Assembly (NCBI GenBank): GCA_030650995.1
Contig: JAUSCY010000142.1
Span: forward strand, 1 to 64,000
Origin: Sheuella sp.
GTDB taxonomy: Bacteria > Pseudomonadota > Gammaproteobacteria > Burkholderiales > Burkholderiaceae_B
DNA: 64,000 bases
Direction of reading: 5' to 3'
Shown: piece after piece, positions 37,873-47,354 of the stretch
Layout: every line of letters starts with the position of its first letter
Position numbering within the stretch: position 1 is the first letter of the stretch
Program-made: the position numbers and the translations under genes
The notes under the pieces: generated by a model
Databases searched by the model: none
What the model was told of the DNA's origin: nothing
What the model saw: the letters and a program-made list of their open reading frames with translations, nothing else

Positions 37873-38910
37873 ATGATCATTGACTGTCACGGCCATTTCA
37901 CGACGACTCCTGCGCAGGTCGCTAAATTTCGCGCCGATCAGATTGCAGAATTCAACCGCACGGGCATCACACCGACCTTAGCGCCACCGCCAGTCAGCGA
38001 CGAGGAAATCCGTCAGGGGATCACTGACAACCAGCTGCGCATCATGCGTGAGCGCGGCATTGATCTGACAATTTTTTCACCTCGCGCTGTGGGCATGGAT
38101 CACCACACAGGAAACGAAGAAACAAACGTCATCTGGGCGCGTTACTGTAATGACCTGATTCATCGCGCAGTGTCTATGTTCCCGGATTCATTTGTGGGTG
38201 TTTGCCAGCTGCCTCAAGCGCCAGGTGTAGCGCCAGGCGCGCGTGTCTTTGAGGAACTGGATCGCTGCATCAATGAGTTTGGATTTATTGGTGCGAACCT
38301 CAACCCAGATCCCTCAGGCGGTCACTGGTCAGACCCGCCGCTCTGGGATAAAACCTGGTGGTATCCCCTCTACGAAAAAATGGTTGCGCTCGATATCCCC
38401 GCGATGATCCATGTCAGCGGCTCGTGCAATCCGCATTTCAATCCTGCGGTCGCAACGCACTATATCAATGGCGACACCACCGCCTTTGTTCAATTTCTGA
38501 CATCGGATATTTTCAAGGATTTTCCGACACTTAAATTCATCATTCCGCATGGCGGTGGCGCAGCACCCTATCACTGGGGTCGTTATCGCGGGATCGCTCT
38601 GGACATGGGCTTGCCGCCTCTTGAGGAAAAAATTCTCAATAACGTGTTCTTTGATACTTGCGTCTACCATCAGCCAGGTATTGATCTGCTGCTCAAAGTC
38701 GTTCCTTCGAAAAATGTTTTATTCGCCTCGGAAACAGTCGGTGCCGTGCAGGGAATCGACCCGCTGACGAATTTTTATTTTGACGACACGAAGCGTTATA
38801 TCGATGCATCGACCTCTGCGGATGCAGCACAAAAGAAACAGATCTATTCAAGCAATGCGCTTGGCGTCTATCCGCGTTTGCGTGCACACCCCAAGTGCCA
38901 GGGGTGCTAG
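37873..38910 (+). CDS. ligJ: Amidohydrolase-superfamily protein, 4-oxalomesaconate hydratase-like (LigJ)
   Basis: Likely hydrates 4-oxalomesaconate (or its keto/enol form) to 4-carboxy-4-hydroxy-2-oxoadipate, late in protocatechuate 4,5-cleavage or gallate degradation. MIIDCHGH gives the metal pair H6/H8; further zinc and catalytic residues known for LigJ are matched by H180 (MIHVSG), H226 (IIPHGGG) and E287 (ASETVGA). The segments GFIGANLNPDP and NNVFFDTCVYHQPGIDLL agree closely with the Sphingobium enzyme as I recall it, and the length (345) is near its 341. No other ring-cleavage gene (ligAB, ligC, ligI, ligK) is in view. A related acyl-lactone or decarboxylase role is the alternative. Confidence 0.8.
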   Translation: MIIDCHGHFTTTPAQVAKFRADQIAEFNRTGITPTLAPPPVSDEEIRQGITDNQLRIMRERGIDLTIFSPRAVGMDHHTGNEETNVIWARYCNDLIHRAVSMFPDSFVGVCQLPQAPGVAPGARVFEELDRCINEFGFIGANLNPDPSGGHWSDPPLWDKTWWYPLYEKMVALDIPAMIHVSGSCNPHFNPAVATHYINGDTTAFVQFLTSDIFKDFPTLKFIIPHGGGAAPYHWGRYRGIALDMGLPPLEEKILNNVFFDTCVYHQPGIDLLLKVVPSKNVLFASETVGAVQGIDPLTNFYFDDTKRYIDASTSADAAQKKQIYSSNALGVYPRLRAHPKCQGC

Positions 38911-38931
38911 GAAAACCTACCGGACCAGCAC

Positions 38932-39675
38932 TCAGGACAGCAGAATCTGATCCATCTGCTGGTGCGCCGAACGACTGAGTTCGGCGCGAACGGGCGGCTC
39001 GCCCTGACCGTCCCAGATGACAGGTACAAAAATCATTTCGATTGCTGTACCTGTCGATCCGAGTACACACCACATATTGTGCAAAAGAGTTTGCTCGCCC
39101 ACAAATGCTGCGAAATCACTGCGTCTGCCATGATGGTAGTACTTGAGGACAACAGGCTGAATCACCGCACCTGCCTTGCGCGCGGGTTCGAATAAGTTGG
39201 CATAAAAAGGCAATAACCTGTCGCCCCTGGAGGTTGTTCCCTCAGGGAACAACCCAACCGACTGACCGCGTTCGAAGTGTTCCTGCATCGCAACGCCGAC
39301 TTTATGTACGGCGTGCCTTGAGGCGCGTTCAATAAAAATGGTGTCGGCGCCATGCGCTAACCAACCGATCAAGGGCCAGTGGCGAATCTCGCTTTTCGCG
39401 ACAAAGGCTGTCGCACGCGCGAAATTCAGGATAAAAATATCAAGCCAGGAGACGTGATTGACTACGAATAAAACAGGTCCCTGCGTAACGGGAGTGCCCG
39501 ATTGCGTCACGCTTACGCCACAAATTCTGAGTAACACCACAGACCAGATTTTTTTTGAATACAGCCTGCCAGACAAGCGCATCCAGGGAAAAGCAAGTGC
39601 GATATGCAGCAGCCCTGCGATCACCCAGACGAGCGCCAGCAACGCCCGAATCAGAAAACGCAGGGCGTGGATCAT
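38932..39675 (-). CDS. plsC: 1-acyl-sn-glycerol-3-phosphate acyltransferase
   Basis: Inner membrane enzyme that adds the second acyl chain to make phosphatidic acid. N-terminal membrane helix (about 5-30), then NHVSWLD (the HX4D catalytic motif) and FPEGTTSRG (glycerol-phosphate binding). ATG at 39675 shares its A with the stop of the upstream pyrX, giving 247 residues; longer frames would overlap pyrX. Last gene of the leftward pyrimidine operon. Confidence 0.92.
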   Translation of the reverse strand: MIHALRFLIRALLALVWVIAGLLHIALAFPWMRLSGRLYSKKIWSVVLLRICGVSVTQSGTPVTQGPVLFVVNHVSWLDIFILNFARATAFVAKSEIRHWPLIGWLAHGADTIFIERASRHAVHKVGVAMQEHFERGQSVGLFPEGTTSRGDRLLPFYANLFEPARKAGAVIQPVVLKYYHHGRRSDFAAFVGEQTLLHNMWCVLGSTGTAIEMIFVPVIWDGQGEPPVRAELSRSAHQQMDQILLS

Positions 39676-40973
39676 CAGACAGAGGCTTCCCAAGCCACCC
39701 GTCCACGCACAATCGTGGCGATCACACAACCTGGCAATTCCATGTTGAGAAAAGGTGTGTGCTGACTCTGGCTGAGCAGTGCTTCACGCGTGACGTGCCA
39801 GCCTGCATCGGCATCAACAATACAAATATCCGCAGCATCTCCAATTCCCAACTGGCCACAAGGCGGCACGCTGGGCGAGGACGCGCATAAGATCCTGGCC
39901 GGGTCGCATGTCACGCGCGCCACAGCATCCATTAAGGGCACGCGAGCGTCTTGCGCCCACTTTAAAGTCAGAGAAAGCAGAAGCTCCAGACCTGTTGCAC
40001 CGGGCTGCGCTTCGGCAAACGGCATCATCTTGTCGTCATCATCGACTGGCGTGTGATCTGAACACACAGCGTCGATGGTGCCGTCCGCAAGCCCCATACG
40101 TATGGCATCACGATCGCGCTGGCCACGCAGCGGCGGATCGAGACGGAAATTACTATCGTAATACCCGATATCCACATCGGTCAGGTGCACATGATTAGCT
40201 GAAACATCGCAGGTCACGGGCAGACCTTCGCGCTTGGCGGCTCGCACCAGCTCGATTCCTGCCGCAGACGACAACCGGCACAAATGCAGACGTACGCCCG
40301 AAGTACGCTGTAACTCAAGCAAAGTGTGAATCGCAATCGTCTCGGCCTGTACCGGCACACCAGACAAACCCAGCCGCGATGCATAGGCACCACTCGCGGC
40401 AACGCCCCCACGCGACATCCACGGATCCTGAGCACGCAACCACAGCGTGTAATTAAAAGTACGGGCGTATTGCATGGCGCGCAACACAACATTTGTATCG
40501 AGTACAGGGGTATCGGCCTGAGAAAAAGCAATGCAACCCGCTTCGGTCAGCTCCGCCATTTCAGTGATGACTTCGCCTTTCAATCCTACCGTCATTGCAC
40601 CCAGGGGATAAAGATTAACCTGATCGATCTGACGGGCCCGATGCTTAAGCATTTCAACCAGCCCAGGCTCATCCAGAGTCGGATCCGTATCAGGCGGGAG
40701 CACAAGGCTGGTAATGCCGCCTGCGAGCGCCGCACGCAATTCAGATTCCAGCGTGCCACGATGCTCAAAACCTGGTTCGCGCAAACGTGCAGCCAGATCA
40801 ACCAGACCCGGAATCACCAGTTTGCCTGTTGCATCAATGGTGCGCGCAGCGTTAAACCCTTCGGGGGCATGATCGAATGCCGCGATTTTTCCGTCAGTCA
40901 CATAGACCGTTGCAATCCGGTCGACACCGTGCACAGGATCAATCAAACGACCATTTTTAATTTCCAGATTCAT
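39675..40973 (-). CDS. pyrX: Dihydroorotase-like protein PyrX (PyrC'), probably non-catalytic partner of PyrB
   Basis: Has the full type I dihydroorotase fold (432 residues), but the metal motif DxHxH after PGLVD reads D59-L-A61-A-R63, so both N-terminal zinc histidines are lost ([14 protein letters not shown]). A later SDHTPVD motif is kept. Such proteins in Pseudomonas and relatives are inactive and needed for assembly of the aspartate transcarbamoylase dodecamer with PyrB; the four-base overlap with pyrB fits this. A true dihydroorotase must be encoded elsewhere. Followed with one-base overlap by plsC. Confidence 0.88.
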   Translation of the reverse strand: MNLEIKNGRLIDPVHGVDRIATVYVTDGKIAAFDHAPEGFNAARTIDATGKLVIPGLVDLAARLREPGFEHRGTLESELRAALAGGITSLVLPPDTDPTLDEPGLVEMLKHRARQIDQVNLYPLGAMTVGLKGEVITEMAELTEAGCIAFSQADTPVLDTNVVLRAMQYARTFNYTLWLRAQDPWMSRGGVAASGAYASRLGLSGVPVQAETIAIHTLLELQRTSGVRLHLCRLSSAAGIELVRAAKREGLPVTCDVSANHVHLTDVDIGYYDSNFRLDPPLRGQRDRDAIRMGLADGTIDAVCSDHTPVDDDDKMMPFAEAQPGATGLELLLSLTLKWAQDARVPLMDAVARVTCDPARILCASSPSVPPCGQLGIGDAADICIVDADAGWHVTREALLSQSQHTPFLNMELPGCVIATIVRGRVAWEASV

Positions 40974-41923
40974 GCTGAGGCCCCTGCAACAATACTCATC
41001 ACGGCCATTCGAACCGCAATACCGAAGGTCACCTGATTCAGGATCACTGACTGCTTGCCATCGGCAACCGAGGAGGCGATTTCAACACCGCGGTTCATCG
41101 GTCCCGGATGCATCACGATGCAGTCAGGTTTGGCGAGTGCGAGTTTTTCCTCTGTCAGGCCGTAGTGCTTGAAATACTCGTGCGATGAAGGCAGCAAAGC
41201 GCCACGCATCCGCTCATTCTGCAAGCGCAGCATGATGATGACATCGACATCCTTGAGTCCCTCGTTCATATCGGTAAAGACACGCACCCCCATTTGCTCA
41301 AGACCGCTTGGCAACAGCGTCAGCGGTGCAATCGCGCGCACCTCAGCGACACCCAGCGTCGTGAGTGCATGGATATTGGAGCGCGCAACGCGCGAGTGCA
41401 GGATGTCACCGACCACAGCAACGGTCAGATTTGAAAAATCTTTTTTGAAATGCCGGATCGTGTACATATCCAGCAACGCCTGTGTGGGGTGCGCGTGGCG
41501 CCCATCACCAGCATTAATCACATGCACATGCGGTGCGACATGCTGAGCAATCAGATAGGGTGCGCCACTTGCTTCGTGTCGCACGACAAACAGATCTGCC
41601 TGCATGGCAGAAAGATTGGCAATCGTATCGAGCAGACTTTCGCCTTTCGCAGCGGAAGACACATTGATATTCAGGTTAAACACATCGGCTGAAAGTCGCT
41701 TGGCTGCGATTTCAAAAGTCGTTCTCGTACGCGTTGAGTTTTCAAAAAACAGGTTGAATACGCTTTTCCCACGCAACAAGGGGACTTTCTTGACGTCGCG
41801 ATCGGCCAATGGAACAAAGGTTTCGGCTGTATCCAGAATATGCGTCAGGATGCTGCGTGGCAGCCCCTCGGTCGTAATCAGATGGATCAGCTCGCCGTTG
41901 CGGTTGAGTTGTGGATTGCGCAT
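40970..41923 (-). CDS. pyrB: Aspartate carbamoyltransferase catalytic subunit
   Basis: First committed step of pyrimidine synthesis: carbamoyl phosphate plus aspartate. [18 protein letters not shown] is the carbamoyl-phosphate loop; [12 protein letters not shown] and the C-terminal [11 protein letters not shown] aspartate site are present. The 317 residues are short of the long N-terminal extension of some class A enzymes. Lies between pyrR and pyrX with overlaps of one and four bases. Confidence 0.96.
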   Translation of the reverse strand: MRNPQLNRNGELIHLITTEGLPRSILTHILDTAETFVPLADRDVKKVPLLRGKSVFNLFFENSTRTRTTFEIAAKRLSADVFNLNINVSSAAKGESLLDTIANLSAMQADLFVVRHEASGAPYLIAQHVAPHVHVINAGDGRHAHPTQALLDMYTIRHFKKDFSNLTVAVVGDILHSRVARSNIHALTTLGVAEVRAIAPLTLLPSGLEQMGVRVFTDMNEGLKDVDVIIMLRLQNERMRGALLPSSHEYFKHYGLTEEKLALAKPDCIVMHPGPMNRGVEIASSVADGKQSVILNQVTFGIAVRMAVMSIVAGASA

Positions 41924-42465
41924 TAATTTTCCTCAGATTCAACGGTGAGAACCAAACCCCCGGCTTCTGTCTGCGACAGCACCAGGCTGCCTTTAGGTGC
42001 CGGCTCAACAAGACCGCCTACCGCTTGCGCACTGATCGGCAATTCACGACCACCACGATCCACCAGTACGGCCAGCCGGATCGAAGCGGGCCGACCATAA
42101 TCAAACAACTCATTCATTGCGGCACGAATCGTGCGCCCTGTGTAGAGGACATCATCGACAAGAATCAGATGTTTGTCAGCTACAGGGAAATTAATATCCG
42201 ACGGCATGACTTGAGCGTGCAGGCCGATCTTGTCAAAGTCATCCCGATAGAAACTGATATCCAGCGTTCCATAGGGTTGCACGAGCTTTAAGTCGCGATG
42301 CAATCTTTGCGCAAGCCAGGCGCCACCAGAGTGGATACCCACCAGGTGGACCTGCTGAATAGGCAAAGTCTGAATTTCATGACGAACCGCTGCCAGCAGA
42401 TTCGCGTAAAGTGTTTCTGCGTCTGGAAGCTGTTCTGGTGTGTAGGTAGGGGGAGATTGGGCCAT
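41923..42465 (-). CDS. pyrR: PyrR: pyrimidine regulatory protein / uracil phosphoribosyltransferase
   Basis: Type I phosphoribosyltransferase with the PRPP loop [15 protein letters not shown] and the flexible loop region around [11 protein letters not shown]. In Gram-positives PyrR binds pyr mRNA; in betaproteobacteria it precedes pyrB, and its regulatory role there is less clear. 180 residues. I see no attenuator-like hairpin series before or after the gene, so control at RNA level is not supported by this sequence. Confidence 0.92.
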   Translation of the reverse strand: MAQSPPTYTPEQLPDAETLYANLLAAVRHEIQTLPIQQVHLVGIHSGGAWLAQRLHRDLKLVQPYGTLDISFYRDDFDKIGLHAQVMPSDINFPVADKHLILVDDVLYTGRTIRAAMNELFDYGRPASIRLAVLVDRGGRELPISAQAVGGLVEPAPKGSLVLSQTEAGGLVLTVESEEN

Positions 42466-42473
42466 AGCGCTCT

Positions 42474-42866
42474 TCAGGGTAAGGCATCAAAGTATCGTTG
42501 CAGAATAATAGCCGCTGCGTGTGCATCATCGGGGTTATTTCCAGTGAATTTCTGGGCCTCGACGCTTGTGCCCCGCTCATCGACCAGGACGACGGGAATA
42601 CCGAAGCGCCCCTCAATCTGCCGTGCAAACCTGCGGCAATGCCCAGCAGGATAGTGCTCTGAGCCATCAGATTCGAGGGCGAGCCCCACTACGATGCGCT
42701 CGGGCCTCCACGTCTCAATCAGCGCAGCAACCCGGGCAAAACGCCCTGAACGGGTGAGTTCGACAATGATGTCCAGCGGTCTGGATTGCTTCAGTAATGA
42801 ATTTCCGATTGCCACGCCAAGTTTTTTTTCGCCATAGTCAAAGGCGAGTAAGGTTTCCTCATGCAT
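42474..42866 (-). CDS. ruvX: Putative pre-16S rRNA nuclease / Holliday junction resolvase-like YqgF
   Basis: RNase H-fold protein. LLAFDYGEKKLGVAIGN holds the first catalytic Asp; VGLALESDGSEH and VDERGTSVEAQ the other acidic positions, and the last DAHAAAIILQRY fits. ATG at 42866 overlaps the yqgE stop by eight bases; GTG at 42878 is the longer alternative. 130 residues. yqgE-ruvX is a near-universal gene pair in proteobacteria. Confidence 0.93.
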   Translation of the reverse strand: MHEETLLAFDYGEKKLGVAIGNSLLKQSRPLDIIVELTRSGRFARVAALIETWRPERIVVGLALESDGSEHYPAGHCRRFARQIEGRFGIPVVLVDERGTSVEAQKFTGNNPDDAHAAAIILQRYFDALP

Positions 42867-43440
42867 GCCCGGCGTCACCCGTCAGCATCACAGGATCAAT
42901 CCCAAGCAGTTTCAGAGCGGCGTCGTAACGCTCTTCGGGAGGCGTGGCAAAAATAATATCGCTGTCAGAGGCAACGCTCAGCCAGGCATTCTGGGCCAGC
43001 TCGTTTTCAAGCTGACCTGCTCCCCAGCCGGCGTAACCCAGAGTGACCAGGATTTTTTCCGGGCCATGACCGCCCGCAACATCTTCAAGCACGTCTCGCG
43101 AGGTCGTCAGCGCCATGCCATCGAGTTTGATGCTTGAACTGTAATCGCGCGCGGGAGCGTGCAGCACAAATCCGCGATCTGTCTGAACCGGCCCACCAAA
43201 AAAAACCAAAGTTTCTTTTGCAGGCACTATTTCCAGTTTCAAATCGATTTGTTCGAGCAAGCCTTCGACAGTCAGATTGGTCGGCCGATTGATCACGAGT
43301 CCCAGAGCACCCTTCGAACTGTGCTCACAGACATAAATGACCGTTCCCGCCAGATTGCCGCCGACCATGCCGGGCATTGCCATCAAAAACTGATTGGACA
43401 GATCAATGGTGGTGTCAGGGCCTTTCGTGTCAGCGGTCAT
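42859..43440 (-). CDS. YqgE/AlgH family protein (DUF179)
   Basis: Cytoplasmic protein of unknown mechanism. FLMAMPGMxxxxxxGTVIYVCEHSSKGALGLVINRP is cut here by insertions but clear in two pieces (FLMAMPGMVGG, VIYVCEHSSKGALGLVINRP); FFGGPVQTDRGFVLH and GYAGWGAGQLENELAQNAWL follow. 193 residues. Named AlgH in Pseudomonas for an alginate phenotype. Second gene of the leftward operon, 25 bases after the rubredoxin gene. Confidence 0.93.
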   Translation of the reverse strand: MTADTKGPDTTIDLSNQFLMAMPGMVGGNLAGTVIYVCEHSSKGALGLVINRPTNLTVEGLLEQIDLKLEIVPAKETLVFFGGPVQTDRGFVLHAPARDYSSSIKLDGMALTTSRDVLEDVAGGHGPEKILVTLGYAGWGAGQLENELAQNAWLSVASDSDIIFATPPEERYDAALKLLGIDPVMLTGDAGHA

Positions 43441-43465
43441 GCGCAGTCCTTAGCAGCATAGGCAA

Positions 43466-43630
43466 TCAAATTTCCATCATCTCAAAATCTTCTTTACGTG
43501 CGCCACACTCAGGGCAGACCCAGTTTGGCGGGACGTCTTCCCATTTTGTACCAGGTGCAATGCCTTCCTCTGGCAAACCCAGTTCTTCTTCGTAAATCCA
43601 ACCGCAAATCAGACACATCCAGGTACGCAT
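43466..43630 (-). CDS. Rubredoxin
   Basis: A 54-residue one-iron electron carrier. Both knuckles are present: CLICGWIYEEELG near the N-terminus and CPECGARKEDFEMMEI at the C-terminus, with the aromatic core residues and APGTKWEDVPPNW between. It is the promoter-proximal gene of the leftward yqgE-ruvX-pyrRBX-plsC run and divergent from thiD, an arrangement known in betaproteobacteria. Electron partner unknown; alkane hydroxylase genes are not seen here. Confidence 0.95.
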   Translation of the reverse strand: MRTWMCLICGWIYEEELGLPEEGIAPGTKWEDVPPNWVCPECGARKEDFEMMEI

Positions 43631-43750
43631 AGCTCTCTCTTGGTTAAAACCCTTTTATCACCGCAATAGACGGATAAACTCAGGTCATCTCTTACAATGG
43701 GGTCAATGTTAACCAAACCAGCACTTGCATGCCGAAAGATCAGTGTTTTT

Positions 43751-43778
43751 TTGACATAGATCACTCTCAACCTGCAAT
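43751..43778 (+). promoter_or_regulatory. Putative thiD-thiE-hemL promoter
   Basis: A perfect TTGACA (43751-43756), 16-base spacer and TGCAAT (43773-43778; four of six matches to the -10) directly before thiD, leaving a leader of about 20 bases. TTGACATAGATCAC within it resembles an FNR/Anr site (8 of 10 key bases). No TPP riboswitch elements are visible. Confidence 0.4.
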
Positions 43779-43802
43779 TCACAGACAGCGGAACCCTATT
43801 CA

Positions 43803-44624
43803 GTGCCAAATTATTCTTTACCTATTACGCTGATTTTTGGCCCGTTTGACCCGACCGGGTCCGATGGATTGCCTGCGGACGCGATTACCTGTGCGGCCCT
43901 GGGTGGTCATGCACTTTCTGCGCTGACGGCCGTGACCATTCAGGACAGCGCGAAAACCGAGACAGTCAACCCCTGTTCCGGCGAACAAATCGACGATCAG
44001 GCGCGCTGTGTACTCGAAGACATGCCGGTTCAGGCCATCAAAATCGGCGCACTTTCCTCGACCGAGGCTGTCAGTGCGGTTGCACAGATCGCCGCGGATT
44101 ACAGCGATGTCCCACTGGTGTTGCACCTCGGACTGCTCGAGCTCGACTCCGAGAAAGATCCCGAAGAAGACCAGGCCGAAGACCTGGTCGGTGCCACGCT
44201 GGAGTTACTCGTACCGCAAGCCCATGTTGTGGTTGTACAAGCCAAACGTCTCACGCAATGGATTACCGAAGAAGTCCTGGAGGCAGCAGGTCAGACAGCT
44301 GGTCCACAGGCTTTACAGGCGATTGGCGCTAACTGGGTGCTCGTGACCGGCAGTCCACAGCGACCAGGGCATCTGGTTAATATTCTCGTGGGACCGGAGA
44401 ACGAAACGGCCTCCTGGCCCTCGCAGGCTCCTGCCGATCGCGTGCGCGACTCAGGCGGCCTGGTTGCCACCGCTCTGGCCACGCTGCTTGCCCGCGGCCT
44501 GTCGGTACCCGAGGCCGCAGAGCTTGCCTGCGCGCATGCTGAACAAGCACTCTCCCAATCGTTTCAACCAGGCATGGGACAACGCATCGCACGACGCATC
44601 CCCCTTGATGCAACCGAAAACTGA
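43803..44624 (+). CDS. Divergent hydroxymethylpyrimidine kinase-like protein (ThiD family)
   Basis: Ribokinase-fold protein in the place of ThiD, which makes HMP-PP for thiamine. The usual GSDPSGGAGIQAD opening appears only as FDPTGSDGLPAD and ITALTAQNT as LTAVTIQDS; the C-terminal anion-hole motif GTGCTLSAA is replaced by D216-S-G-G-LVATALA, without the Cys. It is also rich in acidic residues around 115-130 (SEKDPEEDQAEDL). Start is GTG at 43803. It is followed by thiE after one base, so a thiamine role is probable, but activity as a kinase is doubtful; a scaffold or regulatory role is possible. Confidence 0.72.
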   Translation: MPNYSLPITLIFGPFDPTGSDGLPADAITCAALGGHALSALTAVTIQDSAKTETVNPCSGEQIDDQARCVLEDMPVQAIKIGALSSTEAVSAVAQIAADYSDVPLVLHLGLLELDSEKDPEEDQAEDLVGATLELLVPQAHVVVVQAKRLTQWITEEVLEAAGQTAGPQALQAIGANWVLVTGSPQRPGHLVNILVGPENETASWPSQAPADRVRDSGGLVATALATLLARGLSVPEAAELACAHAEQALSQSFQPGMGQRIARRIPLDATEN

Positions 44625-44625
44625 A

Positions 44626-45279
44626 ATGTCTGCACACATGAAATTTCCTGCTGGCTTATACGGCGTTACACCCGAATGGAATGATGCATTACGTCTGGAG
44701 GATGCCGTGCGTGCTGCAGCAAGAGGCGGCATGCGCGCCCTGCAGTTACGCCACAAAACTGCCGACACCGCCCTGCGGCACAAGCTTGGCAGCCACATGC
44801 GCGATGTTTGCCAGGAATTAGGGGTTGTTTTTCTGATCAATGATGACTGGCGACTGGCAAAAGAAATTGGCGCGGATGGCGTTCATCTGGGCCGTGATGA
44901 CGAGACGCCCGCTATTGTGCGCAAAGAAATTGGTCCGGAGATGCTCATTGGCGTGTCCTGCTATGCCGATCCGTTACGCGCACAACGTTTTATCGAATCC
45001 GGGGTGGCCTATATCGCCTTCGGTGCGATGTTCGCCTCCAGAACCAAGCCGCTCGCGCCCCCTGCACCACTATCTGTTTTACAAACAGGGCGTGAAATAT
45101 GTCTTGCCCTGCCCCAACCCCGCCCTGCAGTAGTGGCAATAGGTGGTATTGACACGAGCAATGCCAAACAAATTTATCAAGCAGGCGCTGACGCCATCGC
45201 TGTTGTTGGCGGCTTATTTCTCGCCGACGACATTGAGGCAGCAGCACGCGCCTTATCGAATTCTTTTTCAATCGACTGA
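44626..45279 (+). CDS. thiE: Thiamine phosphate synthase
   Basis: Joins HMP-PP and thiazole phosphate to thiamine phosphate. TIM-barrel motifs: LQLRHK, FLINDDWRLAKEIGADGVHLGRDD, IGVSCYAD, IAFGAMFASRTKPLAP (substrate loop with TK) and VAIGGID. ATG at 44626 begins one base after the thiD-like stop, 217 residues; a second ATG is four codons on. The frame is open far upstream inside the previous gene, which is not used. A second ThiE-like domain is fused to MutT at 54.4 kb. Confidence 0.94.
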   Translation: MSAHMKFPAGLYGVTPEWNDALRLEDAVRAAARGGMRALQLRHKTADTALRHKLGSHMRDVCQELGVVFLINDDWRLAKEIGADGVHLGRDDETPAIVRKEIGPEMLIGVSCYADPLRAQRFIESGVAYIAFGAMFASRTKPLAPPAPLSVLQTGREICLALPQPRPAVVAIGGIDTSNAKQIYQAGADAIAVVGGLFLADDIEAAARALSNSFSID

Positions 45280-45305
45280 TTTTCCAGTCAAAACGGAGCT
45301 TCTGA

Positions 45306-46592
45306 ATGTCCCGTAACGTTGAGCTTTTTGCCCGTGCCAGCCGCAGTATTCCAGGCGGCGTCAACTCACCTGTTCGTGCCTTTCGCTCAGTAGGCGGCAC
45401 ACCTCGCTTTGTCGCGCGTGCGCAGGGGCCCTATTTCTGGGATGCCGATGACAAGCGGTATATTGACTACATCGGTTCTTGGGGTCCCGCCATTCTCGGA
45501 CACGCTCACCCTGAGGTTGTGCGTGCAGTGCAAGAGGCAGCTGTTCACGGTCTGTCCTACGGTGCGCCCACCGAAGCTGAGATCGTCATCGCGGAAATGC
45601 TGATCGAACGCTTGCCTTCGATCGAGCAGGTCCGACTAGTCAGCTCGGGCACCGAAGCGACAATGACAGCCATTCGCCTGGCGCGCGGTGCGACGGGACG
45701 CAACAAAATCATTAAATTCGAAGGCTGTTACCACGGTCATGCAGATAGCTTGCTGGTTAAAGCCGGTTCAGGTCTGCTGACCTTCGGCAACCCCACTTCA
45801 GCAGGCGTACCGCCTGAGTTTGTGGCGCACACCATCGTGCTCGACTACAACGACATCGAAGGTGTCAAGGCAGCTTTTGCTGAACATGGCAAGGAAATCG
45901 CCTGCATTATCGTTGAGCCTGTCGCAGGCAATATGAATCTGATTAAACCCATACCGGGTTTTCTTGAAGTGCTGCGCAGTGAATGCACGGCCCACGGCGC
46001 GTTACTGATTTTTGACGAAGTCATGACAGGATTTCGCGTCGGTCCACAAGGTGTTCAAGGGCTCTCAGGCATCAAACCCGACATCACTACGCTGGCTAAA
46101 GTCATTGGCGGAGGCATGCCGATCGGTGCGTTTGGCGGCAGTAAAGAAATCATGTCAAACATCGCCCCACTCGGCGGCGTCTATCAGGCCGGCACGCTTT
46201 CCGGTAACCCAGTCGCTGTTGCCGCCGGGATCACCACTCTTCAATTACTCTCCAAACCAGGTTTTTACGAGGACCTCGGTGCGCGCACACGCAAGCTCGT
46301 AGACGGGCTTGTCGCGGTCGCACACAAGCATGGTGTTGCATTCAGTGGTGACTGTGTGGGCGGAATGTTTGGGCTGTATTTTTCAAATACTATCCCTACG
46401 ACACTTGCTGAAGTTTCAGCCAGCAATATCGAAATGTTTAAAGTATTTTTCCATGCCATGCTCGATGAGGGTGTGTATTTTGCGCCCTCTGCATATGAAG
46501 CAGGGTTCGTCTCCGCAACGCATGATGACAGCGTTATCGCGGCAACCATCGAGGCAGCGGACCGGGTCTTTGCAAAACTGGCTAAAGCTTAA
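45306..46592 (+). CDS. hemL: Glutamate-1-semialdehyde 2,1-aminomutase
   Basis: PLP enzyme of the C5 pathway to 5-aminolevulinate for haem. [12 protein letters not shown] and the anchoring lysine K265 in [18 protein letters not shown] are diagnostic; [17 protein letters not shown] and [11 protein letters not shown] also match. 428 residues. Follows thiE by 26 bases. Ends convergently against livF, with a weak hairpin (46594-46612) between. Confidence 0.97.
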   Translation: MSRNVELFARASRSIPGGVNSPVRAFRSVGGTPRFVARAQGPYFWDADDKRYIDYIGSWGPAILGHAHPEVVRAVQEAAVHGLSYGAPTEAEIVIAEMLIERLPSIEQVRLVSSGTEATMTAIRLARGATGRNKIIKFEGCYHGHADSLLVKAGSGLLTFGNPTSAGVPPEFVAHTIVLDYNDIEGVKAAFAEHGKEIACIIVEPVAGNMNLIKPIPGFLEVLRSECTAHGALLIFDEVMTGFRVGPQGVQGLSGIKPDITTLAKVIGGGMPIGAFGGSKEIMSNIAPLGGVYQAGTLSGNPVAVAAGITTLQLLSKPGFYEDLGARTRKLVDGLVAVAHKHGVAFSGDCVGGMFGLYFSNTIPTTLAEVSASNIEMFKVFFHAMLDEGVYFAPSAYEAGFVSATHDDSVIAATIEAADRVFAKLAKA

Positions 46593-46625
46593 GCCGGCTC
46601 ATCACCTGCCGGTGCTGCACAACAC

Positions 46626-47354
46626 TTAAACCCCCAAATAGCGGGTCCAGAGCGATCGATCCTCATCGAGCGCTCTGGAGTGGCCTTGCCAGACAATGCG
46701 ACCACGTTCAAGAATAATATGCCGGTCAGCGAACCGGATCAGCCGATCAACATATTTGTCGATCACCAGAATCGTCTGACCGCACCTTTGCAGTCGCGAC
46801 AGACACTGCCAGATTTCTTCACGTACCAGCGGAGCAAGACCCTCTGTGGCCTCATCCAGAATTAACAAACGGGGATTCGTGACAAGCGCTCGCCCAATGG
46901 CCAGCATCTGTTGCTCACCTCCGGAGAGTTGATTGCCCATATTGCGGGCGCGTTCGCGCAAGCGTGGAAACAACTCGAATACCTTGTCCGCATCCCAAAG
47001 CTCTTGAGCACCAGGATTGCGCTGGTCAGCAAATGCAGTGAGGTGTTCGCGCACGGTCAGATTAGGAAAACACTGCCGCCCCTCTGGCACAATCGCCATG
47101 CCCGATCTGGCGATCCGGTCTGGCGTCCAGCCGGTCACGTTCTGGCCTGTAAAGTACAAGGCCCCTTCGGGCATATCAGCGTTGTGCTGTTTCAGCGGCA
47201 ACTCACCAAATAGTGTGCGTACAAGCGTGGTCTTACCCATGCCATTGCGACCTAGTAAAGTCACTACCTCACCCGCGGCAATTTCAAACGACACGTCAAA
47301 CAGTACCTGACTCATGTCATAACCACTGGACAGATGTTCTGCGCGCAACATCAT
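46626..47354 (-). CDS. livF: Branched-chain amino acid-type ABC transporter ATPase LivF
   Basis: One of two ATPases of a HAAT-family importer. Walker A GRNGMGKTTLVRT, the signature LSGGEQQMLAIGRAL and Walker B LLILDEATEGL are all seen; the GLAP sequence after it is the LivF mark. 242 residues. Last gene of the five-gene leftward operon, overlapping livG by four bases. Confidence 0.93.
   Translation of the reverse strand: MMLRAEHLSSGYDMSQVLFDVSFEIAAGEVVTLLGRNGMGKTTLVRTLFGELPLKQHNADMPEGALYFTGQNVTGWTPDRIARSGMAIVPEGRQCFPNLTVREHLTAFADQRNPGAQELWDADKVFELFPRLRERARNMGNQLSGGEQQMLAIGRALVTNPRLLILDEATEGLAPLVREEIWQCLSRLQRCGQTILVIDKYVDRLIRFADRHIILERGRIVWQGHSRALDEDRSLWTRYLGV

Noticed and set aside
41923-42465. 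PyrR-controlled attenuator in the pyr operon
   Set aside because: The genes overlap by one to eight bases around pyrR and no terminator/antiterminator hairpins were seen upstream of it.
43631-43802. TPP riboswitch before the thiD-like gene
   Set aside because: The conserved CTGAGA and GACCTGA-type thi-box segments are not present.
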